Below are positions 23,737-33,344 of a stretch of 64,000 nucleotides of DNA, piece by piece (position 1 is the first letter of the stretch; the number at the start of each line of letters is the position of its first letter). Source of the stretch: Spirosoma endophyticum (GTDB taxonomy: Bacteria; Bacteroidota; Bacteroidia; Cytophagales; Spirosomataceae); NCBI RefSeq assembly GCF_900112365.1, contig NZ_FOLQ01000016.1, positions 1 to 64,000 on the forward strand, written 5' to 3'. The notes beneath the pieces were generated by a model. That model saw only the letters and a list, made by a program, of their open reading frames with translations. It was not told where the DNA came from and searched no databases. The translations under genes and the position numbers were made by a program.

Positions 23737-25929
23737 TTACAATGTGTACTTCAACGCTACGTTCACAATGCGTCCTTCCAATGGCGCCCAGATCGGGCGG
23801 AAAGATGGTTGGGTGACTGGACCGCTTACGACGGTTTCGTAGTTGGCCTGTTTGACGTTGAACAGGTTTTCGGCGTTCAGCACCAATCGCCAGTGGTCGT
23901 TGTAGTGGTATTCGGCAGCTCCGGCGAAGAACCAGTAATTAGCTACCTTCTGGTTGTTGTAGAGGTATTGCGTGCCTACGTAACTGGTTTCGATCCCAAA
24001 GCGGAAATGGTCGTTTTCCCAGGCCACGGTGGTTGAAAATTTATCCTGGGGAGCAAGTGGCAGATACGTATTATCAGTCGGTCCGTCTCGCCGGGCGAGG
24101 GTATGGTTGTAGCCAAAATACAATTCGTAAGCTTTGTATTCGAGTCGAACGTAGGTGTCTGTTCCAATGCTGAACAAATTATAGGGGGCGTTGATCAATT
24201 GCGTATAGGCCCCCAGGTTACTCGACGTACTGGCAAAGGCTGATAGAATCGGCGTGTTGACATAGGTATAATAAAACGCTTGATCGACCTGAACGGAGAA
24301 GCCACTTTCAAACGATTTAGCGAACGCAATGTCGACGTTCGCGCCCACTGATTTTTCAGCCTTTACGGTGGCTACGTCGATGGGCAGCAGACGCGGGAAA
24401 ATCAGGCTGACGTTTAAGGCGCCGGGCGTCTGGTTCACAAATAGATTCGGAGTTTTGTAACCCGTGCCAACGCTTAGTCGCACTGTCCAGGGTTCGGACG
24501 GTTTGAGTTTTACTGACAATCGGGGTAGCAGGAAGTTGCCGAACGTATTGTGGTGATCAACGCGCAATCCGGCTTGTATGGCCACTTTTTCTCCCACCTG
24601 CCAGTCGTCCTGCACAAAGGCACCCATTGTGCTATAAGTGTAATCCACCAGTCGGGTACTGTCAGGATTTTTACGGAATGCTTCGACTGTTAGGTTCGCA
24701 CCGACGATGAGCTGTTGTTTCCCGAACCGGGTTAGATCATTGGCTTCCAGATAAACCGACGATTGGCGTCCGTCGGATAGTTTTTGATAATCGGTATTCT
24801 GGCGATGGAACGTACTGACAGCGCCTTTAAACGTTACTGCATTAGTTTCTGACGTATTATGGCTCGCGTTGAAATCAATGGTATGACGTTGAAGGTCAGT
24901 GATGTTTCGATAGGCGTTTGGCTGCGATCCTTCGAGGGCCGGCAAGTAGCCACCCTCGCGATGCTCGTTTGTGAAGGCATACCCGATGTCAAGTTTGGTA
25001 TGATCCGTAGGATTCCAGAAAAAACGCGGGTGAAAGTTGAACTGCTTAATTTGAGGGCTATCCGTAAAGCCATCCCCTGTTACATCTACCGCCTGCTGGT
25101 TTGTATAACCACTGAACAAGGTCAAGCCCGTTTTGCCGTATCGCTGTGAATAGTAGGCGTTCAGATTGGTTTCTTTCAGATTCGAGTGGTTGAGCAGTGC
25201 CGTAAACTCGGGCTTTTCAGACGTTGGTGATTTGGATACAATATTGATCATTCCGCCGATGGCGCCACCGCCGTAGAGCGTTGAAACGGAGCCTTTAACG
25301 ATTTCAATCTGCTTCAAATCCAGTGGTGGAATTTGCAACACGCCCAGATTACCCGAAAAACCTTCGTAGAGTGGCAATCCATCCCGCAAAATCTGTGTGT
25401 ATTTTGGATCTAGCCCCTGCATCCGGATGGCCTGGTTGCCGTTCACCGCCGACGTTCGCTGGATGTGAATAATTGAAATATCCCCCAGAATACTGCTCAC
25501 ATTGCCTGGCACAACGGCACTTTCTTCGTCCATATCTTCCTGACCCAATACCTCAACTTTGATGGGTAAATCGTCAATTCGGGAATTGGTACGGGTAGCC
25601 GTTACCGTCACTTCGTCAATGACCTCATTTGCTGACTTAAGCCGAAAAACCAGCGTGTCGGACGTAACGGTTATGGGAAATGATTCGGTTTCGTAACCCA
25701 CGGCGCTAACTGTTAAGGATTTAACATCACCAGGCAGATTGTTAAGTCTAGCCACACCGTTGACGTCGGTAACGGCTCCTATAATTGGTTTGATAGATGT
25801 ACGGATTGTAGCCCCAATAATGGATTCGTGCGTCAGGCTGTCCTCAACCCGAATGATACGATTGGTTTGGCCGAACACTGGCGCGATAACCAGCATGAAC
25901 AGACTAACGAGAAACAGATTTTTCATCAC
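23737..25929 (-). CDS. TonB-dependent receptor
   Basis: 730 residues, colicin-I/vitamin-B12-receptor size. The signal peptide (KNLFLVSLFMLVIAPVFGQ) is followed by a carboxypeptidase-like domain (HESIIGATIRTSIKPIIGAVTDVNGVARL), TonB-box-like EVIDEVTVTATRT, and a plug with MQGLDPKYTQILRDGLPLYE and KGSVSTLYGGGAIGGMINIV. The barrel ends in VNVALKYTL. Receptors of this type carry siderophores, haem or vitamins. A two-component system is encoded just upstream on the same strand (26035-28001), so regulation by that system is possible. Confidence 0.92.
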   Translation of the reverse strand: MMKNLFLVSLFMLVIAPVFGQTNRIIRVEDSLTHESIIGATIRTSIKPIIGAVTDVNGVARLNNLPGDVKSLTVSAVGYETESFPITVTSDTLVFRLKSANEVIDEVTVTATRTNSRIDDLPIKVEVLGQEDMDEESAVVPGNVSSILGDISIIHIQRTSAVNGNQAIRMQGLDPKYTQILRDGLPLYEGFSGNLGVLQIPPLDLKQIEIVKGSVSTLYGGGAIGGMINIVSKSPTSEKPEFTALLNHSNLKETNLNAYYSQRYGKTGLTLFSGYTNQQAVDVTGDGFTDSPQIKQFNFHPRFFWNPTDHTKLDIGYAFTNEHREGGYLPALEGSQPNAYRNITDLQRHTIDFNASHNTSETNAVTFKGAVSTFHRQNTDYQKLSDGRQSSVYLEANDLTRFGKQQLIVGANLTVEAFRKNPDSTRLVDYTYSTMGAFVQDDWQVGEKVAIQAGLRVDHHNTFGNFLLPRLSVKLKPSEPWTVRLSVGTGYKTPNLFVNQTPGALNVSLIFPRLLPIDVATVKAEKSVGANVDIAFAKSFESGFSVQVDQAFYYTYVNTPILSAFASTSSNLGAYTQLINAPYNLFSIGTDTYVRLEYKAYELYFGYNHTLARRDGPTDNTYLPLAPQDKFSTTVAWENDHFRFGIETSYVGTQYLYNNQKVANYWFFAGAAEYHYNDHWRLVLNAENLFNVKQANYETVVSGPVTQPSFRPIWAPLEGRIVNVALKYTL

Positions 25930-26034
25930 TTACAGCATTTGTCAGCAAGTTTCGGGATGAATTATGGAGAGAATTTGAAGAAGTAGTTTTCGGCCAAGAA
26001 ATGTGCTCAGCTACGGAAAATTCTTCCTGGCGAG

Positions 26035-27321
26035 TTACACCCTTTGCTGAAGTAAACCAACCTGAAACGAGTGGTTTCCCTGGTCAGCATCATATTGATA
26101 CGTTAGTGGTAGTCTGTAGCGATCACAGATTTGCCTGACCAGCGCCAGGCCTAAACCCGTTGAGTCGGGACGGGCGGGATCTTTTACAAAGCGATTAAAT
26201 AATAGGTTATCAGCAAACGGTAATGGGTTGCCTGTATTTTGAATGGTAAGTGCATCAGCCGTTAACTCGATACTAACGAAGCCTTCATTTATTTTATGCC
26301 GGGCACCTCCATGCCGGGCCGCATTTTTTAATAAGTTAGTCAGTAGTACGATGGCCAGTTGCCGATTCATTGGAAGGTGTACATCAGGCGCAATATTTCG
26401 CCTGACAGTCATGTTCTTATGCTCAAAAAAGGACTCGTACTCATCTGTATAACTATTGAGCAACTCACTTAAATCCAGTACGTCATCCCTGGCGAATTGA
26501 TCGTTTTCGACCTGAGTAAGCAGAAGTAATGAGCGATTCAGTTGACTCATTCGGCCGAGCGCATCCGTAATGTGTTGCAGATGTGTGTGATCAGCTTCGG
26601 TTAGGTGTTCAGATTGCAGGAGCAGTTCCAATTCGGCCGATGCTACCGCTAGTGGCGTTTGCAGCTCGTGCGACGCATTTTCGGTAAACTGTTTCTGCAA
26701 TGAAAACTGTCGACCTAGTTTCTGCGTCAATTCATTCAGTGAGCGCCCCAGCAAACGGAATTCCTTGATGCTACTTTCCGGAAATGCATACCCACTTGCC
26801 TCATCGAGCCGGAAACTCCCGAGTTGATCAATCGTTGAGTAAAATGGTCGCCATAGCCTACGTGATAACCCTAAACCAATGGTAACCGACAACGCCATCA
26901 GTAGTAAAAAGCCAACAATGACGCCCACGGACATTTCCCGGGTCAGTTCATTAAATTCGTAATAGGGCAGTTGTACGGTGATCAGGTAAATCTGCCCTTT
27001 AGCTGATACCGTTGCTTGCAGTTGACGTATTGGGATTAGCTCATTAGACCCTAGTGAATCCCGTACCGTTATGTCGGTGAATGTTGGACTTATCGGCGTC
27101 ATCACACGCTCAATACGTGGGTTGTTGTCCCAATCCGATACGTTGTTGACCGGTAATTTTTGTAGCCGAAGTTCCGTTTGTTTAACCTGACTTGTCAGAA
27201 TTTCGTCTACCTCGTGTCGAATTTTTTGGTGAATGAGCGTGTAAAAGCCAACAGCGCCTACCAATGCGATGGCAAATGCCGTTAGCAAAAGATAGCGGGC
27301 TGTCTGACTAAACAGGCTCAT
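26035..27321 (-). CDS. Sensor histidine kinase
   Basis: 428 residues from ATG 27321, whose first base overlaps the response-regulator stop in an ATGA junction; the frame is open to 27468, inside the regulator gene. Membrane helices at about 11-30 and 131-151 enclose a periplasmic sensor domain. HAMP-like linker, then HisKA with His218 (NASHELQTPLAV) and HATPase with LLTNLLKNAARHG and STGLGLALVRQICDRY. The layout is QseC/PmrB-like. The downstream TonB receptor is the nearest candidate target. Confidence 0.9.
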   Translation of the reverse strand: MSLFSQTARYLLLTAFAIALVGAVGFYTLIHQKIRHEVDEILTSQVKQTELRLQKLPVNNVSDWDNNPRIERVMTPISPTFTDITVRDSLGSNELIPIRQLQATVSAKGQIYLITVQLPYYEFNELTREMSVGVIVGFLLLMALSVTIGLGLSRRLWRPFYSTIDQLGSFRLDEASGYAFPESSIKEFRLLGRSLNELTQKLGRQFSLQKQFTENASHELQTPLAVASAELELLLQSEHLTEADHTHLQHITDALGRMSQLNRSLLLLTQVENDQFARDDVLDLSELLNSYTDEYESFFEHKNMTVRRNIAPDVHLPMNRQLAIVLLTNLLKNAARHGGARHKINEGFVSIELTADALTIQNTGNPLPFADNLLFNRFVKDPARPDSTGLGLALVRQICDRYRLPLTYQYDADQGNHSFQVGLLQQRV

Positions 27322-28001
27322 GGCGTTCGAGTCGAAAAAACGTATCCTGCTCCATAACGGGTCTGAATATAATCGGGACAACCGGCCCCGATAAGTTTCC
27401 TGCGCAGATTTTTGACGTGCGTATATAGAAACTCGTGCGAGTCGGCGGCATCCATCGCATCCCCCCAAACGTGTTCGGCAATGGCCGATTTGGAGAGTAA
27501 TCGTTCAGCGTTGATAATAAGGAACAGCAGCAATTCATACTCCTTACCCGTCAGTTTAATATCATTGTCGCTTATGCTCACCCGCTGCTGATCGGGCCAG
27601 AGCGTAAGCGCACCCGCGATCACTTGGGCCTGTCCGCCAAAAAGCCGCCGACGTAGTACCGACCGGAGCCGGGCGTTGAGTTCGGGCAAGTGAAAGGGCT
27701 TTGTCAGATAGTCGTCGGCTCCAGCGTCGAGACCGGTAAGTTTGTCGGAAAGGGCATCTTTCGCCGTCACAACAATAATGCCCACCGTTGACTGCCGACG
27801 TTTCAAGTCCCGAACCAGATCAAGCCCGTTACCGTCGGGCAGCATTAAGTCGATCACTACGCAATCGTAGTCGTAATCATGCGCTTTTTCGGCTCCTTGC
27901 TGATACGTATCCGCTGGTGTAACGGTGTAACCTTCACCTTCCAGGTATTTCCTGACGGCCGTTTGCAACGCAGGTTCGTCTTCGATTAAGAGAATTTTCA
28001 T
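27318..28001 (-). CDS. OmpR-family response regulator
   Basis: 227 residues. The receiver has acidic residues IEDE at 6-9, phospho-acceptor Asp51 (VVIDLMLPDGNG), Thr in VVTAKD and the conserved Lys in LTKPF. The C-terminal winged helix has LTGKEYELLLFLI and HVKNLRRKLIGAG ending in GAGYVF. It lies upstream of the kinase gene with a 4-bp translational overlap, so the pair is made together. A dispersed palindrome separates it from the aldo/keto reductase gene. Confidence 0.92.
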   Translation of the reverse strand: MKILLIEDEPALQTAVRKYLEGEGYTVTPADTYQQGAEKAHDYDYDCVVIDLMLPDGNGLDLVRDLKRRQSTVGIIVVTAKDALSDKLTGLDAGADDYLTKPFHLPELNARLRSVLRRRLFGGQAQVIAGALTLWPDQQRVSISDNDIKLTGKEYELLLFLIINAERLLSKSAIAEHVWGDAMDAADSHEFLYTHVKNLRRKLIGAGCPDYIQTRYGAGYVFSTRTP

Positions 28002-28016
28002 TGGTTTATAGTTTAC

Positions 28017-28109
28017 GGTTTACGGCGGTCCGTCGCTACGTTGGGCTGGCGCGTCAGCACCCTAATGCTGCACCGGTCAGCTCAACGTAGCGACGGACCG
28101 CCGTAAACC
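28017..28109. repeat. Dispersed palindromic repeat, copy 1
   Basis: Perfect 27-bp arms at 28017-28043 and 28083-28109 with a 39-base centre. The arm core GGCGGTCCGTCGCTACG recurs in the repeat at 60598-60682. It lies between the response-regulator and aldo/keto reductase genes and may cap transcripts. The pattern is that of REP/BIME-like elements. Confidence 0.75.
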
Positions 28110-28133
28110 ATAAACCGTGTATCATACATTAAC

Positions 28134-29105
28134 CTATTGGCTCCACTCGGTGGGTGTTCGGTCCCAACGGTGGTCTTTTAATTCGTGTAGTAATTCGGGC
28201 AATAAACCGCTTCCATCACTGGCGGCAATATTCGCTTCAACGTTACGTATCTGACGCATGCCAGGAATGGTCGTGTGAACATCGGGGTTACTCAGAATAA
28301 ACCGTAACGCCATTTCGGCCATCGTCATACCAGCGGGGACGAGCGGACGTAGTGTTTCGGCGTGATCAACGCTGCTGTTAAGGTTTTCGGGCACAAAATA
28401 AGTTGAACGCCAGTCGCTGGCCGGGAAGGTCGTCTCTTTGGTGAGCGTACCGGTGAGCGTTCCTTCATCGAATGGTACACGGGCAATGATGCCCAGATTC
28501 AGTTTGTGGCACAGTGGGAACAGATGGTCTTCGGGATTCTGGTCGAAGATGTTGTAGATCACCTGCACGGCATCGATCAGGCCAGTACGTAGCGTATTCA
28601 GGCTATTGTCTGGCTCCCAGCGATTTACCGAGATCCCCCAGGCGCGTACTTTGCCTTGTTGCGTTAGTTTCGTCACGGCTTCCTGCCACTCATCCTGATC
28701 GGCCCAGGCATCTTCCCATACGTGAAACTGTTGCAAATCAATCGTTTCGACGCCGAGATTTTTCAGACTTTTTTCAGTGTATTCCACAATGTAATCTGCT
28801 GGAAATACGTCGGCCAACTTAGACGCTGATTTCGACGGCCACTGCCGGTTTTTTGGCGGAATTTTAGTGGCTGCATATAATTGCTTGTCGCTGTTGTCTT
28901 TTAGTAGTTGATTCAAAATTTCCTCGCTGACGCCATCGCCGTAAGCCCAGGCGGTGTCGAAAAAATTGCAGCCCAGTTCAACGGAGCGTTGGAGGGCACG
29001 TAGCACTTCCTGTTTGTCGGAGCCGGTCCAGCCAGCCAGCCCCCACATACCGTAACCAATTTCAGAGACTTCCCAGCCTGTGCGGCCAAATGTGCGATAA
29101 TTCAT
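28134..29105 (-). CDS. Aldo/keto reductase
   Basis: 323 residues with the TIM-barrel AKR layout: MNYRTFGRTGWEVSEIGYGMWG, FFDTAWAYGDG (catalytic Asp and Tyr), an AATKIPP Lys, LQQFHVWED, WGISVNRWEPDN, then ARVPFDEGTLTG and PGMRQIRNVEAN for the NADPH end. This subgroup (YccK-type general AKR) reduces aldehydes and ketones. Single gene, ending at a palindromic repeat. Confidence 0.9.
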   Translation of the reverse strand: MNYRTFGRTGWEVSEIGYGMWGLAGWTGSDKQEVLRALQRSVELGCNFFDTAWAYGDGVSEEILNQLLKDNSDKQLYAATKIPPKNRQWPSKSASKLADVFPADYIVEYTEKSLKNLGVETIDLQQFHVWEDAWADQDEWQEAVTKLTQQGKVRAWGISVNRWEPDNSLNTLRTGLIDAVQVIYNIFDQNPEDHLFPLCHKLNLGIIARVPFDEGTLTGTLTKETTFPASDWRSTYFVPENLNSSVDHAETLRPLVPAGMTMAEMALRFILSNPDVHTTIPGMRQIRNVEANIAASDGSGLLPELLHELKDHRWDRTPTEWSQ

Positions 29106-29114
29106 AATTGAGAT

Positions 29115-29174
29115 TTTTTAATTGTCCACAGAGCGGTTCGCCGTTGCGACACGGAGAATTGCTCTGTGGACAAT
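29115..29174. repeat. Hairpin repeat, left flank of the GxxExxY gene
   Basis: TTTTTAATTGTCCACAGAG at 29115-29133 is identical to the sequence at 29634-29652 on the other flank. Within this copy ATTGTCCACAGAGC (29121-29134) pairs perfectly with GCTCTGTGGACAAT (29161-29174), with CACGGAG in the loop. Confidence 0.8.
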
Positions 29175-29180
29175 CTGTTA

Positions 29181-29576
29181 CTATTCAGTTAGTTTTCCAT
29201 TGATTTTACGATGAATGCCATCACGCAGGAGTTCAACGTTGAAGTTGATCAGAAGGCCCAGTTTCATTTGAGCCATCCGAAGATAAGTCATAGTTTGTAT
29301 ATGGTTAAGCGGAATCAGCGTTTGTACCGCTTTTAACTCAAGTACGATCAGCTCTTCAACTACTATATCCATGACAAATGTTTTGTTTAGCATTTGACCT
29401 TTATAGATAACAGGCAATTCAACCTGCCGTTCAACATAAAGTCCTAACGTTGTCAATTCAAATGCCAGACATTCTTCATATACACTTTCTAAAAGTCCTG
29501 CTCCCAATTCACGATGCACTTCAATGCAAGCACCTATAATTTTGCGGCTGAGCGTGTTGTAAATATCTTCATTCAT
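29181..29576 (-). CDS. GxxExxY family protein
   Basis: 132 residues from ATG 29576; an in-frame ATG at 29600 would add 8. It shows the name motif in GAGLLESVYEECLAFEL, then RQVELPVIYKGQ and the PD-(D/E)xK-like core MDIVVEELIVLELKAVQTL with Asp, Glu and Lys at the expected spacing. The family (PDDEXK_3) is predicted nuclease-like, has no proven function and is often multi-copy in a genome. Here it sits between two related hairpin repeats like a cassette. Confidence 0.88.
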   Translation of the reverse strand: MNEDIYNTLSRKIIGACIEVHRELGAGLLESVYEECLAFELTTLGLYVERQVELPVIYKGQMLNKTFVMDIVVEELIVLELKAVQTLIPLNHIQTMTYLRMAQMKLGLLINFNVELLRDGIHRKINGKLTE

Positions 29577-29633
29577 AGCCATCAGAGTTCTATTACACAA
29601 AAATGTATAATTATTTTAATTTACGGTGACTTA

Positions 29634-29711
29634 TTTTTAATTGTCCACAGAGAACACGGAGAAAAAGTAAAAAAACTCTGTGTTCTCTGTGCCTCTGTGG
29701 ACAATTAAAAA
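29634..29711. repeat. Hairpin repeat, right flank of the GxxExxY gene
   Basis: Outer arms 29634-29652 and 29693-29711 are perfect complements over 19 bp; inside, AGAACACGGAG pairs with CTCTGTGTTCT. The right arm carries an extra CTCTGTG unit. It shares a 19-bp identical sequence with the left flank. Confidence 0.8.
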
Positions 29712-29771
29712 GCATGAGTAAAATCACTTACATTGTGCCTTTTGAAATAGCGAACTAACGGCTGATTATCA

Positions 29772-32700
29772 ATGAACTGTCGGCATGCTATCGGTTGGTT
29801 GATTGCCTGCCTTGTAGGCTGGTTACTGCCAATTGCGCATGCCCAGACGACAACCGTTACGCTATCTGGCTACGTTGCCGATGCTGCAACCGGAAAGCCA
29901 ATGCCGTTTGCCAACGTCTATCTGAACGGCAGTACGCACGGCACGACGACAAATGAACAGGGGCATTATTCGTTGGTGGGTGTTCCGCTTGGTACCGTCG
30001 AAGTCGTTGCGTCATTTGTAGGCTATCAACCACAGCGGCTTACTTTGCGAATAGATGATGCACAGGCCAAAACCGCCAATTTTCGCCTGAAGCCCGGCGA
30101 TCAGACGCTGGCTACCGTAACGGTTCGCGGAAACCCCAAGAAATGGCAGCAACACCTCAAGCAGTTTAAAAAACAACTGCTCGGCGAGCCATTTGGTGGA
30201 CAGTGCGAAATTATGAATAGTGATGCCCTTAGTTTTCATGAGGAGAAAGGGCATCTGACCGCAACGGCTACCGAACCGATCATTATTGACAATCATGCGT
30301 TGGGCTACAAAGTCTGGTATGACCTCCTGTATTTCGATGGGACATTTCAGAAAGTGTATTACGCGGGCACAACGCGTTTTGAGGAGCTAAAACCGGCCGA
30401 TGATCGGCAGGCTAACCGATTTCGGCGGAATCGCCTGGCAGCTTACAAGGGATCAACCCGGCATTTGATGGCCAGTTTGATCGACAGTACGTATGAGCGC
30501 GAGGGATTTCTGGTCTATCAGGAAAATATGGCTGTGCCAATCGCCCGAAGTGTTACTAATCGCGCAACCCTGGCAGGCTCCTTAAATGGGCATTTGCTGC
30601 CGCTTAAGGTTAAGGAATTGATTCAACCGGGGCGATTGCCCTTCGAACGACGGCTCGTGTCGGAACGGCCATTGGTGGTTTTTTACACCAATGGCGTGTC
30701 GAATTACTCTCCCTATACAGATGCCCGGTACGCCTATTCGCAGATTCAATTACCCAACAAGCAAATGCAGCTTACGGTTGACGGTACCATTACGCTCCCG
30801 TTTGGTGTCGAAATACAGGGTTCGCTGGCCGATGATCGCCTGTCAACCATGCTACCCGCCGACTGGAAACCTACTCAGCTTGAAGCTAGTCCAACCGTTA
30901 ATGCACCCGTAGCGACGCAGGGTAAACTCCTGCCGCCCGATGCCCGGCTGGGTCGGATTACAATGGCTTTCAACGATCGATTTCATGACCTGGCACCGGT
31001 TTTATTTGTTCATATCGATAAACCATTCTACGCTACGGGTGATCGCCTGTGGCTTAGTACGTACTTGCTCGATGCTGCTACGAATCGTCGGCCAGTTGGG
31101 GAAACCGCTATCCACGTAGATTTACTAACATCCGCCGGAAATCTTGTTCAGCACCAGTGGTTGCGATTAACGGACGGTCGCGCAACGGGTAATTTCCGGC
31201 TGTCGGATTCGCTGGCTTCTGGTACGTATCGGTTGCGTGCCTACACAGATGAGGACGATGGACAGCACCGTCCCGCTTTTGAGCGATCTATATCGGTATA
31301 TAACCTGCTTCGCGGTACGTCTAATATCTTGCCTGACACCACCCGGAAACCATTGGATGTGCAGATATTGCCCGAAGGGGGTCGTTGGGTAGCGGGTTTG
31401 CCATCTCGCTTAGGAGTCAAAGTCATAGCATCGGATGGACATGGCCGATCTGCGATTGGTAGTATTCTTGATGACGCAGGCATGGAGGTCGCGCGTTTTA
31501 CAACCAGCCCGTATGGCATGGCTAGTGTCGTGATGACGCCCGTATCAGGCCATACGTATCGTGCAAAGGTACTGAGCGTTCACCCCGAACATAGTCACCG
31601 CTTGTCGGGAATGGCTCAATTGCCCCCAGCCGAAACCGAAGGATTATTGCTATCGGCCGACGTGGTCAGTGACACCAACCAACTGGCATTAACCATTATG
31701 GGAACCAATCGTCCTGTGAAAGATTCGGCTTATGTGCTGATTCAACAGCAGGGTCGGTTGGCTGGTCAGCATAAAATTCTGTTACAGAATGGCATAGCCC
31801 GTATTAGTTTGCCTGTTGCCACCCTACCTTCCGGCCTCCATCAACTAACGTTATACGATGCCGCTGCCCGCCCGCAGGCCGAACGGCTGGTATTTTTGCC
31901 AGAGCGCCTGCCGCCCGTTCGGGTGCTGATGGCGGTTAATAGGACGCGTTATCAACCGCGCGGGCAGGTCGTCATGAGTTTCAATCTGAACGATGATGGC
32001 CAACCAACTGTAGCAGCGCTGTCGGCCTCCATTACCGATGCTGAACAAGTTCCTGAGGATACCGCTGAAGCTACCATTCAGACACATCTATTGCTGACGG
32101 GCGAACTTAGAGGGCGTGTTGAGCAGCCTGGCGTTTACTTCAGAAACAGCCTGCCCGAAACGCGCCGGGCGCTGGATGACCTGCTACTGACGCAGGGCTG
32201 GCGACGGGTGCGAGGAACGCCCGCTACTGAGCTGCTCGGGGGCGTGTCGCTGATGGGACGCGTGCTGAATCCAAAAAATCAACCGATTGCCGGCGCGCAG
32301 CTTATTGTGGCCTCTACCGCGCCCGGTCAGTCCTTTGTGCGGTCGGCGGGGACCGATGAAAAAGGACGGTTTCGATTGGCGGGCCTCACCATTGCCGATA
32401 CCCTGAGCCTGATGACGCAACTCGCTGATCGGCAATTGAAAGATATGCAGGACAAAGACGCGCACTACGTTCTGGAAGGCCCGGGGAGTTCATGGGACCC
32501 GGATACAATCAATGGTTTACCGAACTGGACGGCTTTGCAGGCGCAACTGGAGGCCGTTAAAGTGCGTCAGGAGGCTGATGCTGATTTGTATCGCGACAAA
32601 ACTGCCAAACTCTTGAAAGAAGTTACGGTTCGTGCCAGGAAATATGACGAACGGCCAGACGACATTCGGCAAAGAAGTCTCCATAATGGAGCCGATGCTA

Positions 32701-33338
32701 CGTTAATGTTTGATGATAGATCCCCCCGCTTTACTAATCTCTACGAAATGGTTCGGGGCCGGGTGGCGGGGGTAAGCGTATCTCAGATGATAACCGGTGG
32801 TTATCAGGTGGTTATTCGTGGAATGGGTACCCTGGTTGGTAGTCCACAAGCGCTGTTTCTGCTAGATGGCGTACCCATTCAGGACCCGGAGGGGACCGCC
32901 TTGCTGAGCTTTAATCCGGGAGATGTTGAGCGAATCGAAGTGCTGAAAAATGCGGGAACGGCCGGAATATATGGCGTTCGTGGGGGGAATGGGGTGATTG
33001 CTTTTTATTCCAAACGTTTTCGCGCAGACCAGCCGTCGACGAACCAAAAAGCAGGTATGAAGCCTGTCCAACTCATTGGTTACCCGTCAGTTCTGCGAGA
33101 GTTTTACGTACCGCGTTACGAACCCGATCAGACCAGTGAAGCGCAGGCTACTGCATCAACACGCGTCGATCGTCGGGACGTATTGTACTGGAAACCCGTT
33201 ATGCAAACCGATGGACAGGGTCGTAGCCAGGTGACGTTCCCTTTGTCGGATGTGGTGAGAACACTACGTGTGACCGTGCAGGGCATCACCACAGATGGTC
33301 GGCCGGTGGTGGGCGTAAAGCTGTTTCGGGTGCAATAA
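29772..33338 (+). CDS. Large secreted protein: carboxypeptidase-like domain, macroglobulin-like strands, TonB plug
   Basis: 1188 residues. A signal peptide (WLIACLVGWLLPIAHAQ) is followed by a carboxypeptidase-regulatory-like domain (about 28-113, SGYVADAATGKPMPFANVYLNGS). Near residue 410 an MG2-type segment (VLFVHIDKPFYATGDRLWLSTYLLDA) and further beta-rich domains follow. At about 985-1080 there is a SusC-type TonB plug (VRGRVAGVSVSQ, LFLLDGVPIQDPEG, VERIEVLKNAGTAGIYGVRGGNGVIAFYSK). There is no beta barrel after it, so it cannot be a complete receptor. The end (VTFPLSDVVRTLRVTVQGIT) is macroglobulin-like. Proteins of this mix occur in Bacteroidota; the role is unknown. Confidence 0.85.
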   Translation: MNCRHAIGWLIACLVGWLLPIAHAQTTTVTLSGYVADAATGKPMPFANVYLNGSTHGTTTNEQGHYSLVGVPLGTVEVVASFVGYQPQRLTLRIDDAQAKTANFRLKPGDQTLATVTVRGNPKKWQQHLKQFKKQLLGEPFGGQCEIMNSDALSFHEEKGHLTATATEPIIIDNHALGYKVWYDLLYFDGTFQKVYYAGTTRFEELKPADDRQANRFRRNRLAAYKGSTRHLMASLIDSTYEREGFLVYQENMAVPIARSVTNRATLAGSLNGHLLPLKVKELIQPGRLPFERRLVSERPLVVFYTNGVSNYSPYTDARYAYSQIQLPNKQMQLTVDGTITLPFGVEIQGSLADDRLSTMLPADWKPTQLEASPTVNAPVATQGKLLPPDARLGRITMAFNDRFHDLAPVLFVHIDKPFYATGDRLWLSTYLLDAATNRRPVGETAIHVDLLTSAGNLVQHQWLRLTDGRATGNFRLSDSLASGTYRLRAYTDEDDGQHRPAFERSISVYNLLRGTSNILPDTTRKPLDVQILPEGGRWVAGLPSRLGVKVIASDGHGRSAIGSILDDAGMEVARFTTSPYGMASVVMTPVSGHTYRAKVLSVHPEHSHRLSGMAQLPPAETEGLLLSADVVSDTNQLALTIMGTNRPVKDSAYVLIQQQGRLAGQHKILLQNGIARISLPVATLPSGLHQLTLYDAAARPQAERLVFLPERLPPVRVLMAVNRTRYQPRGQVVMSFNLNDDGQPTVAALSASITDAEQVPEDTAEATIQTHLLLTGELRGRVEQPGVYFRNSLPETRRALDDLLLTQGWRRVRGTPATELLGGVSLMGRVLNPKNQPIAGAQLIVASTAPGQSFVRSAGTDEKGRFRLAGLTIADTLSLMTQLADRQLKDMQDKDAHYVLEGPGSSWDPDTINGLPNWTALQAQLEAVKVRQEADADLYRDKTAKLLKEVTVRARKYDERPDDIRQRSLHNGADATLMFDDRSPRFTNLYEMVRGRVAGVSVSQMITGGYQVVIRGMGTLVGSPQALFLLDGVPIQDPEGTALLSFNPGDVERIEVLKNAGTAGIYGVRGGNGVIAFYSKRFRADQPSTNQKAGMKPVQLIGYPSVLREFYVPRYEPDQTSEAQATASTRVDRRDVLYWKPVMQTDGQGRSQVTFPLSDVVRTLRVTVQGITTDGRPVVGVKLFRVQ

Positions 33339-33344
33339 TGGAGC

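Noticed and set aside
29115-29711. CRISPR-like repeats
   Set aside because: Only two copies of the unit exist and they are hairpins around a gene, with no spacers of regular length and no cas genes.
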